This document shows, piece after piece, positions 1 through 11,159 of a stretch of 64,000 nucleotides of DNA (position 1 is the stretch's first letter; every line of letters starts with the position of its first letter). Below the pieces are notes generated by a model, which worked only from the letters and a program-made list of their open reading frames with translations, had not been told where the DNA came from and did no database searches. The position numbers and the translations under genes are program-made. Location: NCBI RefSeq assembly GCF_040958095.1, contig NC_091151.1, positions 6,295,018-6,359,017 of the forward strand. Direction: 5' to 3'. This DNA comes from Procambarus clarkii (Eukaryota; Arthropoda; Malacostraca; Decapoda; Cambaridae).

Positions 1-242
1 ACTATGCAAGGTGATAGAGAAGATCGTGAGAAGGTGGAAATAGTATACTGGAAAAGATTGCCAACATAAAAGCAACATTTGCAGAAATGCTAAAAATAAC
101 TCTGAAGTAATGTCCACAATGATGGATGTGGCCATGGAAGCAGCCACCTCACAGGAAGCGGCACGCTCCATTACCCAGCTGCTGGAAAGAAAAAGATCAG
201 TGGTAGCTGTGGGTATTAAAGAGCCAGAAGGCTCCAATAGGA

Positions 243-600
243 CAGAATGAAATGATAAGGACAACGAGGCAGTGAATGAAATACTGAAGGCAATAGAGAT
301 GGAAGGAGTTGAAAATAGGATTGAGAAGGTTTTCAGGCTAGGCTGGTACAACAAAGACCGAGACCGTGTGTTAAAGATAGTGTTTGCAAACGAGAGCACA
401 AAGAAGATGATTCTAACAAGGAAGAGCCAACTTCAATATGTAAGAGAATTTAAAAAAGTATTCCTCCAGAGGGACATGATGAGGGAGGAGAGAGCAATGG
501 CACCAGAAGCAAAGAAGAAATGCAGGGTTAGAGGGGAAAACCAGGAAATCACTGCTCCCAACACAACATCCCCAGAGGTGAGGGGGGAACCCACAACCAG
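243..600 (+). pseudogene. LINE-A ORF1 fragment
   Basis: The readable part begins near 272 and encodes a basic, charged protein with segments such as VFRLGWYNKDRDRVLK and VFLQRD. The C-terminal part matches the ORF1 of the minus-strand copy at about 9847-10370 (shared NQEITAPNTT stretch). LINE ORF1 proteins usually bind the element RNA; that role is inferred here. The upstream part (60-240) is out of frame and a stop precedes 272. The coding sequence is cut at 600 by the LTR insertion, whose CCAG duplication lies at 597-600 and 2726-2729. Confidence 0.6.
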
Positions 601-2725
601 TATTATAGGTTGTAGGTTGGTTGGTGTCGTTGTCGTCGTTGATCCTTCTCTACGGACAACCCAACCCACAACTCGGTAGAGTGCTTATACCTCACTAGGA
701 GATCACCCTTGGCGCTTCTGGCTCTTGGAGAGGGGCTCAATGTCACACGTTTAGGAGATGCGGCTCCAACATTTAGCCTCGTTGTCACGTGCACACACCC
801 ACTTGAGCCGCTGTGACTCCCCACTCTCTCCTTAGGTGATATGATCTCCTCAATCCCCTTTTGACTTATTAGTATTACCTTCTACCATGTCCACAGCAGT
901 GGTTCTTGGTTCTTTCTCTCTCTCTCTTCTTCTGTACTATTTCATGGGAAGCATCACTAGGACAAGGGCAAACACCAGCAAATTGGAATACATTTACTGG
1001 ACAAAGCACATACACAATACATACACACATATAATAATAATGAATCCTATACTCTATACTATTACAATCAGGTTACACTCCAACATCATCAGAACTCTAT
1101 CATCAGCTTATCAAGTGGTATCCTATCTCCTGGTTCACCACCTGATATTATCAACCTCCTCAAGTTGATCAAGTCTACATACACTGTTGCACCATCAGCA
1201 AGAGAATATATATATGTATCTATAAATGTGTACAAAGAAAATCAGCATGTGAATGCAATAACATATATCAGTATAAATGTTCCTTGATACACAACAATGA
1301 TCAATCGATCACTCTATCAGTCCTAGAACACATACATCTGTAGGTAATCCAGCCTACGACTGTAACTCTAAACTTCAGTATAAAACACTCCTTGATATAA
1401 GAATGCCAACAGTCACTCACCTCTCACTGCGTCTTGCATGCTAATGACAACCAAACACTATCAACTCCCTACAAGTAATCCACCAGAACTTCCCTTCCAC
1501 CTCTGGAAGTTCATTACCCTGATATCTTTAGGTTCTTCTGGGCTTCACTACCAGGATACTCTGCAGCTCCTCCAGGCTGCTATCATGAAGTTTCCTTGAG
1601 CAACTACGGTGCTTCACCCTTCTGCTAGGGTCCTCCACAGCTCTCTTGGCTGCTACACCATGAAGTTCCCTCGAGCAACTATGGGGCTTCACCACCTCTA
1701 CAGAAGCACGTAACACTCCTCTTCACTGCTTCTCCTCACAGCTCGAGGTCCTCTGCTCCACTACCTTGGAGTCTCATCAACTACTTCATCTGTGCTGGCT
1801 TCGAAGTTCTCAGCAACTTCTTCCCCAAAGACAAACCTGCAACCCATCGACACTCCAATAAAAATGTTTCCCCTTTAACACATAAACAAAAATAATCACA
1901 CAATATGTTTGCCTCAAACCTCTATCTGTCCTCTCCATACTGTGAGAGTGGACTCCCCGGTTGGGAGGGTCCATGCTCCACATCGCCTGGTGGGCCTCAC
2001 TCACTCCGCCTCACTCACTCCGGGAGGGGCCTCCGCCGTCGGGAGCTTTCAGTCCCCTGCCAGCGGTCAAAGGGGACGGACGTCGCTCCGTGTTCCTCCC
2101 TCTCCACTCTCTTATTTTAGGCTTTCTGCCTCACCAAAACATGTCTAACTTATCAATAAACATTGCTACTGTTGCTGGGCACACGACCAACTACAAGCAA
2201 TCACTATGAACTGGCTTATATCGTGCTTACCACAGATTGTCTAAACGAGGGCGCTCCTCCCTCTGACGAAGCTTGGTCAAGGCGCTGCCTCGGCCCACGA
2301 TAATGCCTCTGGACGGTTTAATGCTCTCCTCATCGACTAGGACTTGAGACCACACATCCCCAGCTCGATTCCACAGCTGGGACGTCTGCACACTTCTCTT
2401 CTCTTCGAGATATATTACTAGGGATTCCCTTCTGATGGGAGCTCAACGGAGCGTGGCTTTCCCCCTGCGATGTCTGGCCTCAAGTGAGGTCAAAGCCCTC
2501 CAGAAGCGAGCCTCACGCCTCCAGCAAAATGCCCACATCTCCTAGCCAGTCATTTATCTGTTTTCTTCTTCACTGCCCACAATCTTAAATTGTTATTTAA
2601 ATCCAACAAACTATTTTTCATCTGTGTTATCGCCTCTATATTTCCAATACTTTCTAGTTAGGTCAGGCTTGCTGAATAACTCTCAAGGGGGAGACTCGTT
2701 TCTCCTGTAGGCTGAGATCATAACA
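601..2725 (-). mobile_element. Probable solo LTR, about 2.1 kb
   Basis: The insertion interrupts LINE-A precisely. CCAG at 597-600 is repeated at 2726-2729 (ACCAG if the shared A is counted), and LINE-A sequence resumes in register. Read on the minus strand it starts TGTTATGATC and ends ATAATA, which are near-perfect inverted termini (TGTTAT / ATAATA, one difference). No reverse transcriptase, integrase or gag was found inside. An internal duplication of roughly 90 bp lies at about 1540-1715. A long solo LTR is the best explanation; a non-autonomous LTR element is the alternative. Confidence 0.6.
1540..1715. repeat. Two-copy tandem duplication (about 90 bp)
   Basis: Two adjacent copies of a unit containing gggcttcac, agctc and ctgctac...atgaagttcc are visible within the LTR-like insertion. 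The copies differ at several sites. They read as repeated SCSRELH/SCSRKLH-like segments on the minus strand, but this is not taken as a gene because no start context, family match or longer frame supports it. Confidence 0.5.
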
Positions 2726-3100
2726 CCAGCCACCCAGAAACACAAGAGAGGAGGGCAACCACACCACCCTCCTCTGCATAGAGAACCACCCAGCCCCGAA
2801 CCCTCCCTGCTCCCACTCAAAAGCTCAGCCAAATCTCCCTCCCCCCACACCCCATTCCCACCCTTCTACCCTTCCCCTCCTCTCACTATGTCCCCCTTTC
2901 CCCCTTTTCCTTTCTGGCCTCCATCCTCCTTCATCCCATACCCTCCCTGTCCCCCCCCCCACATCACTTGACTCCCTGCCCCTCACCCCAGTATCCTCTG
3001 AAACCCTGTTATCCACCTCACAATTCCTTACACCCGTGGAACAGCTTCCCCCTCCCTCAGAACACTCACCATGGAGGCGATTTGAGAAGGGACAGAAGAA

Positions 3101-4934
3101 AGTGAGCCACAAGGCAATGTACACTAACATAAATGGAATTACAAATAAAGAAAATGAACTTGGGGAATGGGTACTTGAAGAAAACCCAGACATAATAGGA
3201 CTCACAGAAACAAAGCTAACTATTACGGACCCGAGTCCATCGTCGGAGCACGGAGCAGTGACAACAACGCCATCTGTAAGTCCGCTCCCGAAACCCCCTC
3301 CAAATGGACGACGCCATCTAGTGATGACGAGAGACGCCGGCAATACGTGCTGGATTCCCGTCTTAATTGGCTCGTGGAATAGCCGCTGCTGACCTCTGGT
3401 GAGGTGGAGCTTAGACAGCAACGCCATCTATGGAGTGAAGACATGGACGTTTGTGTCTAAGCTTGTAAATGAGGTTCTCTAAAGCGTCCCAGTATTAATG
3501 ACGTATCTGATTGCAGAGTCGACCTGGGACTGCTGTGTTGGACGATGGATCAGTCTACCCAAGGAAGCCAAGGTCTCTGCACCAGTCTGCTGAAGAAGCT
3601 GTGAGCCACCCCTGGACGAACTCTGTCGAGAGTAATACCCTGCCTGAGGAGTGGCAGTGTTGGGAATCGCCTTATCCGGGGCTGGCTGGTGGAAGAGACT
3701 AGCCACTGTGGTGATTAGTGAGGAGAGTGATCAACGGGTCACACGAGGCTCCTGCCTAGGGCTCGCAACCCTAGTATCGATCGTGGAGTGGCCGGTACCT
3801 GCTGATCGGTACCTGCCAGCTACAGGCTGGATTGTGGTTGAAGGCCTCCACAATGAAGCACCCAGTGGAACTGTGATTTGGGTAGCCTGTGGCCAGGGTA
3901 GATTCGTCATAGTCATAGTGGATTCATCGTGGGCCACGGAAGAAGGAACCAGGGCTACCCAGAGTGAGCATCGTTGAGCATCAAGTGTCTTCGGAGGAAG
4001 ACACAACTGTACATAAGTGTAGTAATAATCCCCGCGTGCGACTGTTATTTATTTATATATGGTGGTGGTAAATATATCAGGGAAACTGGAACATTTGTAT
4101 CCCTCCCCCTTTAATTTAACTTGCGTTACGGAACACACCCCTTGAAAGCCTCTAACTTGGGGCCGGATTCCCAAACTCTACTACCATTAGAGAAGAACCC
4201 GGTTGCGTTCTAGTAGGGCCGTAACACTAACGAAAACGATAACAAATGCAATGTTCCCACAGAACTATTATGTTATGAGAAAAGAGAGAGAAGGGAGAGG
4301 CGGTGGTGGTGGAGCAGCTCTGTTGGTAAGAAAAGGCTGGGATTTTGAGGAGATGGTTATTCAGGGCTGCGAAGGTTTCAGTGACTACATAACAGGTACC
4401 ATAACAACTGGAGGACAAAAATTTATAGTCATAGTCATATATAATCCACCGCCAAATGACAGAAGACCCAGACAAGAATATGATAAAAACAACATGGCCA
4501 CCATTAACATAATAAAGAGAGCAGTTTCTGTTGCTAGCAGGAATGGATCTGGACTACTAATCATGAGTGACTTCAACCACGGAAAGATTGATTGGGAGAA
4601 CAGAGATCCGCATGGAGGACCAGAAACATGGAGAGCTAAGCTGCTGGATGTGGCAACAAGACACTTTCTAAGCCAGCACATCAAGGAATCAACAAGAATG
4701 AGAGGAGAACATGAATCAGCTATGTTCGATCTGATATTTACCCTAAATGAGTGGGATATAAAGGAAGTTAAGATGGAAGCACCCTTGGGAATGAGTGACC
4801 ATAGTGTGTTGAACTTTGAGTACCTGGTAGAGCTAGGAATTATCTCCCCCAAAAAAGAAATAGGAAACAAAAGGCTGGCATACCGAAATGGGAACTATGA
4901 GGAAATGAGAAGTTTCCTGAGGGAAATACTATGA
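3101..4934 (+). pseudogene. LINE-A ORF2 endonuclease domain, split
   Basis: The 5' piece (about 3101-3220) encodes the start of an APE-type endonuclease with the motifs MYTNINGITNK and LTETKLT. The rest resumes after the LTR insertion at 4227 and runs to a stop at 4934. Visible endonuclease motifs are YNPPPNDRRPRQEY, the catalytic-type SDFNHGKIDW and SDHSVLNFEY. In active LINEs this domain nicks target DNA to prime reverse transcription. Frameshifts lie downstream, so no working protein is expected. Confidence 0.8.
3221..4226 (-). mobile_element. Probable solo LTR, about 1.0 kb
   Basis: The insertion sits inside the LINE-A endonuclease and is bounded by a 5-bp duplication (CTAAC at 3216-3220 and 4227-4231). 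Plus-strand ends are TATTACGG and CCGTAACA, so read on the minus strand it begins TGTTACGG and ends CCGTAATA, inverted termini with one mismatch. The motif acgccatct recurs several times inside. No coding domain is recognisable. It is called a solo LTR because of the terminal signature and the duplication length; the superfamily is unknown. Confidence 0.65.
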
Positions 4935-5032
4935 GACACAGATCTCAGAGCTAAGTCTGTACAACATATGATGTACTATGTCACCCAAAAGTGTCAGGAG
5001 GCAGTAAAAAGGTTCATCCCAGCCCAAAGGGA

Positions 5033-5922
5033 AAAATCCGAGAAGCAAAAGAAGAATCCATTGAATAATAGGGCATGAATGGAAGCAAAGGGACTGAACA
5101 AAAGGGCGTGGAGGAACATCCAGAATAACAGAACACCAAAAAAGCCGAGAGAGATACCAGAGAGCCAGTAATGAGCATGTTAGGGTGAGAAGAGAAACAG
5201 AAAAATTATGAAAATGATATAGCAACAAACCCACGACCAAACCAAAGATACTCCACAGTCACATCAGGAGGAAAACGACAGTGAAAGAACAGGTAATGAA
5301 ACTTAGAACAGGCGAGGACAGGTATACAGAGAATAACAAAGAGGTGAGTGAAGAACTCAACAAGAGGCTCCAGGAGGGCTTCACAATAGAACAAGGTGAG
5401 GTCACTGTGCTAGGAGAAAGGGAAATAAACAAAGGCGGCCTTGGAAGGGTTCGACATTACGATATAGGAGGTCAAGAGACACCTGGATGTTAGAAAGGCT
5501 GTTGGTCCAGCTGGGATCTCACCATGGGTACTGAAAGAGTGTGCAGAGGCACTTTGCTTGCCACTCTCTATAGTGTATAGTAGGTCACTGGAGACGGGAG
5601 ACCTACCTGAAACATGGAAGACAGCGAATGTGGTCGCAATATACAAAAAGGGTGACAGGCAAGAGGCACTGAACTACAGGCCAGTGTCCTTGACTTATAT
5701 ACCATGCAAGGTGATAGAGAAGATCATGAGAAAAAACCTAGTAACATAACTGGAGAGCAGAGACTTTGTGACAAATCACCAACATGGGGTCAGGGAAGGT
5801 AAATCTTGCTTGTCAGGCTAAATAGAATTCTACGACCAAGTGACAAACGTTAAGCAAGAAAGAGAAGGCTGGGCAGACTGCATTTTCTTGGATTGTCAGA
5901 AAGCCTTTGACACAGTATCAAG
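5033..5922 (+). pseudogene. LINE-A reverse transcriptase fragment
   Basis: Broken reading frames at 5281-5493, 5558-5749 and about 5840-5922 together cover the RT N-terminal and finger regions: LYSVYSRSLETGDLPE-like, YKKGDRQEALNYRPVSLT and WADCIFLDCQKAFDTV. They match the longer RT on the minus strand at 7422-8513. The sequence is lost exactly where palm motif A ends (AFDTVS), at the junction with an inverted LINE-A 3' end. It is a relic with several frameshifts and stops. Confidence 0.8.
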
Positions 5923-6690
5923 GTGTATGGAGTCAGCCTCCACCACATCACTGCCTAATGCATTCCACCTGTTAACTACTCTGACACTGAAGAAGTTCTT
6001 TCTAACGTCCCTGTTGCTCATTTGGGTACTCAGTTTCCACCTGTGTCCCCTTGTTTACGTACCTCCAGTGTTGAATAGTTTACCTTTGTTTACCCTATCA
6101 ATTCCCCTGAGGATTTTGTAGGTAGTGATCATGTCTCCCCTCACACTTCTGTCTCCCAGTGTCGTAAGGGGCATTTCCCGCAGTTGTTCCTCATGTCTCA
6201 TGCCTCTTAGTTCAGGGACCAGTCTAATGGCATACCTCTGAAGTTTTTCCAGCTTCGTCTTGTGCTTGGCAAGGTACGGGCTCCATGCTGGGACCGCATA
6301 CTCCAGGATTGGTCATATGTATGGGGTGTAAAAGATTCTAAACGATTCCTTACACAGGTTCCTGAAGGCTGTTCTGATGTTAGCCAGCCTTGAATATGCT
6401 GCAGACGTAATTATTTTTATGTGGGCTTCAGGAGACAGGTTTGGTGTGATATCAGTTCATACATCTGTCTCTTTCTCCATTTTATTAAGTACTTCATCTA
6501 ATATTCTGTATCTTGTGTCTGGCCTCCTGTTTCCACCGCCTAGTTTCATTACTTTGCATTTACTCGGGTTAAACTTTAACAGCCATTTGTTTGACCATTC
6601 ATTCAGTCTGTCTAGTTCGTCCTGTAGCCTCATACTATCATCCTCTGTTTCAATCCTCTTCATAATTGGTTTCAGGAAGATTGCACACGC
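5923..6690 (-). mobile_element. LINE-A copy 2, 3' fragment, inverted
   Basis: Minus-strand sequence here encodes the RT thumb region of family A (WSNKWLLKFNPSKCKVMK near 6550-6620) and continues through the RT C-terminus toward 5923. It is collinear with the minus-strand copy at 6904-7660. The high-coordinate end runs into CA/TG microsatellite at about 6689. The head-to-head join with copy 1 at about 5922 could be a twin-priming product or a later rearrangement. Confidence 0.75.
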
Positions 6691-6735
6691 ACACAGGAGG
6701 ATACACACAGCACAGGAGGACACACACACACATAT

Positions 6736-6800
<65 letters not shown>
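6689..6800. repeat. CA/TG microsatellite
   Basis: Imperfect CA-rich sequence (6689-6733) runs into an almost pure TG array (6737-6800, one TC interruption). It separates LINE-A copy 2 from the 3' untranslated region of copy 3. No coding content. Confidence 0.95.
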
Positions 6801-6903
6801 ACTCACCTAGTTGTACTCACCTAGTTGTGCTTGCTGGGGTTGAGCTCTGGCTCTTTGGTCCCGCCTCTCAACCGTCAATCAACAGGTGTACAGATTCCTG
6901 AGC

Positions 6904-8513
6904 CTATTGGGCTCTATCATATCTACACTTGACACTGTGTATGGAGTCAGCCTCCACCACATCACTTCCTAATGCATTCCATTTGTCAACCACTCTGACA
7001 CCAAAAAAATTCTTTCTAATATCTCTGTGACTCATTTGGGCACTCAGTTTCCACCTGTGTCCCCTTGTGCGTGTTCCCCTTGTGTTAAATAGACTGTGTT
7101 TATCTACCCTATCAATTCCCTTCAGAATCTTGAATGTGGTGATCATGTCCCCCCTTACTCTTCTGTCTTCCAGCGAAGTGAGGTTTAATTCTCGTAGTCT
7201 CTCCTCGTAGCTCATACCTCTCAGCTCGGGTACTAGTCTGGTGGCAAACCTTTGAACCTTTTCCAGTTTAGTCTTATCCTTGACTAGATATGGATTCCAT
7301 GCTGGGGCTGCATACTCCAGGATTGGCCTGACATATGTGGTATACAAAGTTCTGAATGATTCTTTACACAAGTTTCTGAATGCCGTTCGTATGTTGCCCA
7401 GCCTGGCATATGCCGCTGATGTTATCCGCTTGATATGTGCTGCAGGAGACAGGTCTGGCGTGATATCAACCCCAAGTCTTTTTCCTTCTCTGACTCCTGA
7501 AGAATTTCCTCTCCCAGATGATACCTTGTATCTGGCCTCCTGCTCCTTACACCTATCTTCATTACATTACATTTGCTTGGGTTAAACTCTAACAACCATT
7601 TGTTCGACCATTCCTGCAGCTTGTCCAGGTCTTCTTGAAGCCTCAAGCTGTCCTCCTCTGTCTTAATCCTTCTCATAATTTTGGCGTCGTCAGCAAACAT
7701 TGAGAGGAATGAGTGTATACCCTTTGGGAGATCATTTACGTATATCAGAAACAGGATAAGTCCGAGTACAGAGACCTGTGGGACTCCACTGGTGACTTCA
7801 CGCCATTCTGAGGTCCCACCCCTCACTATAACTCTGTGCTTACTATTGCTTAGGTACTCCCTTATCCACTGGAGCGCCCTACCAGTTACTCCTACCTGTT
7901 TCTCCAGCTTATACATCAATCCTTTATGGGGTACTGTGTCAAAAGCTTTCCAACAGTCCAAAAAAATGCAGTCCGCCCATCCTTCTCTTTCTTGCTTAAT
8001 CTTTGTCACTTGATTATAGAATTCTATCAAGCCTGTAAGGCAAGATTTACCTTCCCTGAACCCATGTTGCTGGGTTGTCACGACGTCTCTTCTCTCCTGA
8101 TGTATTACTAGTTTTTTTCTCACAATTTTCTCCATCACTTTGCATGGAATACAAGTTAAAAACACTGGCCTGTAGTTCAGTGCCTCTTGTCTGTCATCCT
8201 TTTTGTATATTGGTACTACGTTAGCAGTCTTCAATATTTCTGGTAGGTCTCCCGTTTCCAGTGACCTACTATACACTATGGAGAGTGGCAAGCAAAGTGC
8301 TCCTGCACACTCTTTCAATACCCATGGTGGGATTCCTTCCAGCCCTACAGCTTTTCTCACGTCCAGCTCCATTAGGCACTTCTTGACCTCATCTCTTGTA
8401 ATTTCGAACCTTTCCAAGGTCACCTGGTTTGCTGCCACCTCTCCTAGCGCCGTGAATTCTCCCTGTTCTATTGTAAAGACCTCGTGGAACCTTTTGTTGA
8501 GTTCTTCACACAC
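6904..8513 (-). pseudogene. LINE-A reverse transcriptase (two frames)
   Basis: The 363-codon frame at 7422-8513 carries RT motifs in order: YKKDDRQEALNYRPV, GFREGKSCLTGL, DCWKAFDTVPH (motif A), SGVPQVSVLGLILF (motif B region) and the catalytic FADDAKIM (motif C). The thumb follows with WSNKWLLEFNPSKC. A frameshift separates it from the C-terminal frame at 6904-7371, which has YVRPILEYAAPAWNPY and RVRGDMITTFKILKG. The enzyme would copy element RNA into DNA at a nicked target. Loss of frame makes it a pseudogene. The family is CR1/Jockey-like by motif spacing. Confidence 0.88.
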
Positions 8514-8531
8514 CTCTTTGTCATTCTCTGT

Positions 8532-9770
8532 TTACCTGTCCTCGCCAATCCTATGTTTCATCACCTGTTCCTTCACTGTTTTCTTCCTCCTGATGTGACT
8601 GTGTAGTAACTTTGGATCGGTCTTGACTTTATTAGCTATATCATTTTTATATCTTTTCTCAGCTGCTCTTCTCACACTAACATGCTCGTTCCTGGTTCTC
8701 TGGTATCTCTCTCTACTTTCTGGTGTTCTGTTATTATGGAAGTTCCTCCATTTCCTTTTGTTCAGCTCCTTTGCTTTCATACATTCTCTATTAAACCACG
8801 GATTCTTCTTTTGCTTCTCTGTTTATTCCTGCCAGGCTTTGACAAACCTGCTTACAGCCTCCTAACACTTTTAGGTGACATAGTCCATCATGACTTGTAC
8901 AGACTTGGTTCTGAGTTCTGTGTCCCAATGTATATCCCTTAGAAATATATTCATCTCCTCATAGTTTCCCTTTCGGTACGCCAGCCTTTTGTTTCCCAGT
9001 TCTTTTTTAGGGGTGATAATTCCTAGCTCAACCAGGTACTCAAAGCTCAATACACTATGATCACTCATTCCCAAGGGGGCTTGCAACTTAACTTCCCTTA
9101 TACCCGACTCATTTAGGGTAAATATCAGATCGAGCAAGGCTGGTTCATCCCCTCCTTTCGTTCTTGTCGGTCTCTTGACGTGTTGACTTAGAAAGTTTCT
9201 TGTTGCCACATCCAGCAGCTTTGCTCTCCATGTGTCTTGTCCTCCATGTGGGTCTCTGTTCCCCCAATCTATCTTTCCATGGTTGAAGTCTCCCATGATT
9301 AGTAGTCTGGATCCGTTCCTGCTAGCCACGGAAGCTGCTCTCTCTATTATATTGATGGTGGCCAAGTTGTTTCTATCGTATTCCTGTCTGGGTCTTCTGT
9401 CATTCGGTGGGGGGTTATATATGACTACTACTATAATTTTCTGTCCTCCAGTTGCTATGGTGCCTGATATGTATTCACAGAAACCTTCACAATTCTGAAT
9501 TACCATCTCATGAAAACTCCAACCTTCTCTTATTAGCAAAGCCACACCACCTCCTCCTCCTCTCCCTTCTCTCTCTTTCCTCACTACATAGTAGCCCTGT
9601 GGAAACACTGCAATTGTTATGGTTTTCGTTAGCTTTGTTTCTGTGAGTGCTATTATGTCTGGGTTTCCTTCTAGTGTCCATTCTCCGAGTTCACTTGTTT
9701 TATTTGTAATCCCATCTATGTTAGTGTACATTGCCTTGAAGCTCATTTTCTTCTGATCATTTTCTTGTCC
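8532..9770 (-). pseudogene. LINE-A endonuclease and linker to RT
   Basis: The frame that ends at 8871 shows an APE-like endonuclease: MYTNIDGITNK, LTETKLTKT, IREGWSF, YNPPPNDRRPRQEY, MGDFNHGKIDW and SDHSVLSFEYL, with catalytic-type N, E, D and H residues in the expected order. A second frame (8532-8780) continues into the basic linker before RT. The two are separated by stops near 8871 and 8532. The sequence upstream of the MYTN motif in the same frame is a Pro/Ser low-complexity linker and is probably not part of the enzyme. Confidence 0.85.
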
Positions 9771-9846
9771 CCTTCTTGGCGAGCATTCTGCTGATGTGAA
9801 AAGCTGTTCCGTGGGTGAGAAGATCTGTGAGGTGGTTTGCAGGGTC

Positions 9847-10384
9847 TCAGAGGATTTTGGGGTTGAGGGTGGTGGTATAAGGGAAGGGGGGACAGGTAGG
9901 GTGTGGGTTAAGGAGATAGAGGGGACATGGAGGATATGGGGTGAGGGGGAGGAGGGATAGGGAGGGTATGGGATGAAGGGGGAGGGGAGACAGGGGGGAA
10001 AAGGTGGGAGGGGGGACATGACGGGAATGGGAGAGGGGTGACAGGGTCAGAATGGGGTTGGGGGGAGGGAGGGTTGGATGGGGGCAGGTACGGTGAGGGA
10101 AAGGGAGGGTTTCTATGCAGAGGGGGGGGGGGTGTTTCCCTCCCCTCTGGTGTTGCTGGATGCTGGTCTTCGGTTTGCCTCTTGTCTCTGGGACTGTTGT
10201 GTTGGGGGCGGTGATTTCCTGGTTTGCTCCTCTCTCCCTGCACTTCCTCCTTGCCTCTGCTGCCCTGGCTCTCTCCTCCTTTGTCCTGTCCCTCTGCACG
10301 AATACTTGTTTGTATCCCTCCAAACTTCTCTTCCCTTCAAACTCTCTCACTTCTCTCCCAAGTGAGAGAGAGGCCATGAGGTCA
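9847..10384 (-). pseudogene. LINE-A ORF1 C-terminal part
   Basis: This frame encodes a basic segment (VFVQRDRTKEERARAAEAR) followed by NQEITAPNTT and a long Pro/His-rich tail. The first half matches the ORF1 fragment at 272-600. The tail is C/T-rich, so several frames stay open there. The 5' part of ORF1 is missing because the copy is truncated at the Gypsy junction near 10385. Confidence 0.65.
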
Positions 10385-10598
10385 AACACATGATATCTAG
10401 CCGTAGGCTAGTAGGGACTACCAGCTTGTCGACGTTAGCCCAATCGTGATCTTCCTTTAACTTTCTGGGTCTGAATCTACGATAGAAGATATGATTATCT
10501 AAGAAAAGCCCAGGGATAGAATCAGATTGAGTCTGGGCCTGAAAGAATACAGGTGTTAGGGATAGATCTTTTCTGTGCAACTTACGGAACTTCACCAA
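10385..10598 (-). pseudogene. Gypsy integrase zinc-binding segment
   Basis: The reading matches the H2C2 zinc-binding head of Gypsy integrase and the linker before it: FYRRFRPRKL, then a KLVVP segment and an SHLG ending that stands where the HxxxH part normally is. The upstream RT and RNase H that should precede it are missing; instead the protease region lies about 20 bp upstream. This is a deletion relic that cannot make a functional integrase. Confidence 0.6.
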
Positions 10599-10619
10599 GT
10601 TGAGATTCGGTGGGAGGCC

Positions 10620-11100
10620 CTAAGAATCTTGAGGGAAAGCTGGAGCTTCTGGCTGCGGTCGAGTGGCTTTGGCATGAGTCGTCAACATGACTGGCTGGGA
10701 ATTGTCCTCTGAATCATTGGTCGATTGAACCTCCTTTGCAACGTATTTTATAACAGGGTTTTCCATGGAAGAGTCAAATACCTGTGGTTTGACACTGATG
10801 ATGAGGGTCGTGGGATGTTGATCTTCTGCCAAGTCGTTGCCCAGGAGTAGTTGAATTTCTATCCTGGAGAAAGTATTCTCCCTGATGGTGACTTGGATTT
10901 CACCACGAATGAACGAGCAATCCAGGTGGACTCTAGCGAGAGGGTATGGAATGGTTGCAGTGAGGTGAGTGATGAGGACGGTTTCTCCGGTGTAGGGGAC
11001 GTTGGGTGCAGCTGTTTTGAGGAGTATCGATTGTAGAGCAGCTGTGTCCCTCAAGATGTTCACTTGGATCCTTCCCTCCGAATCTCCACCGCTGGCAGAG
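10620..11100 (-). pseudogene. Gypsy retropepsin-like domain
   Basis: The segment begins ILRDTAALQS, a decayed version of the RDTGA active-site motif of the aspartic protease in this Gypsy group. The flanking features are typical: a PYTGETV loop and the LLLGNDLAED motif about 70 residues later. The catalytic Gly is replaced by Ala (DTA instead of DTG), so the enzyme would be impaired even if expressed. Confidence 0.65.
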
Positions 11101-11159
11101 ACAGTTCCGGGGTTAGGTGTCTGTGGAAGAGAGAAAAATCAGAAGGGGCACATGAATAT

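Larger units (their letters stand above)
1..5922 (+). mobile_element. LINE family A, copy 1, degenerate and nested
   Basis: This is a broken non-LTR retrotransposon in plus orientation, split by two LTR-type insertions (601-2725 and 3221-4226). The first 35 or so bases match reverse-transcriptase sequence seen again near 5701. ORF1 sequence runs to 600, the ORF1/ORF2 linker to about 3100, endonuclease sequence spans 3101-4934 and reverse-transcriptase sequence spans 5033-5922. It ends abruptly inside the RT domain just after the AFDTVS motif and meets an inverted copy of the same family. Many stops and frameshifts show that it is dead. The family was matched by reading it against the longer minus-strand copy at 6801-10384. 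Confidence 0.85.
6801..10384 (-). mobile_element. LINE-A copy 3, the longest copy of the family
   Basis: Read on the minus strand it holds an ORF1 C-terminal part (10370-9847), a C/T-rich linker, endonuclease (about 9770-8871), RT (8513-7422), the RT C-terminus (7371-6904) and a 3' untranslated segment (6903-6801) containing two copies of actcacctagttg. At the 5' side it joins a Gypsy relic near 10385. Frames are broken between endonuclease and RT and within RT, so it is inactive, but it is the best reference in this window for reconstructing the family layout. Confidence 0.85.

Noticed and set aside
1810..2209. Overlapping short frames on both strands in the 2.1-kb insertion
   Set aside because: They are short, mutually overlapping, lack any domain and lie within an LTR-like sequence.
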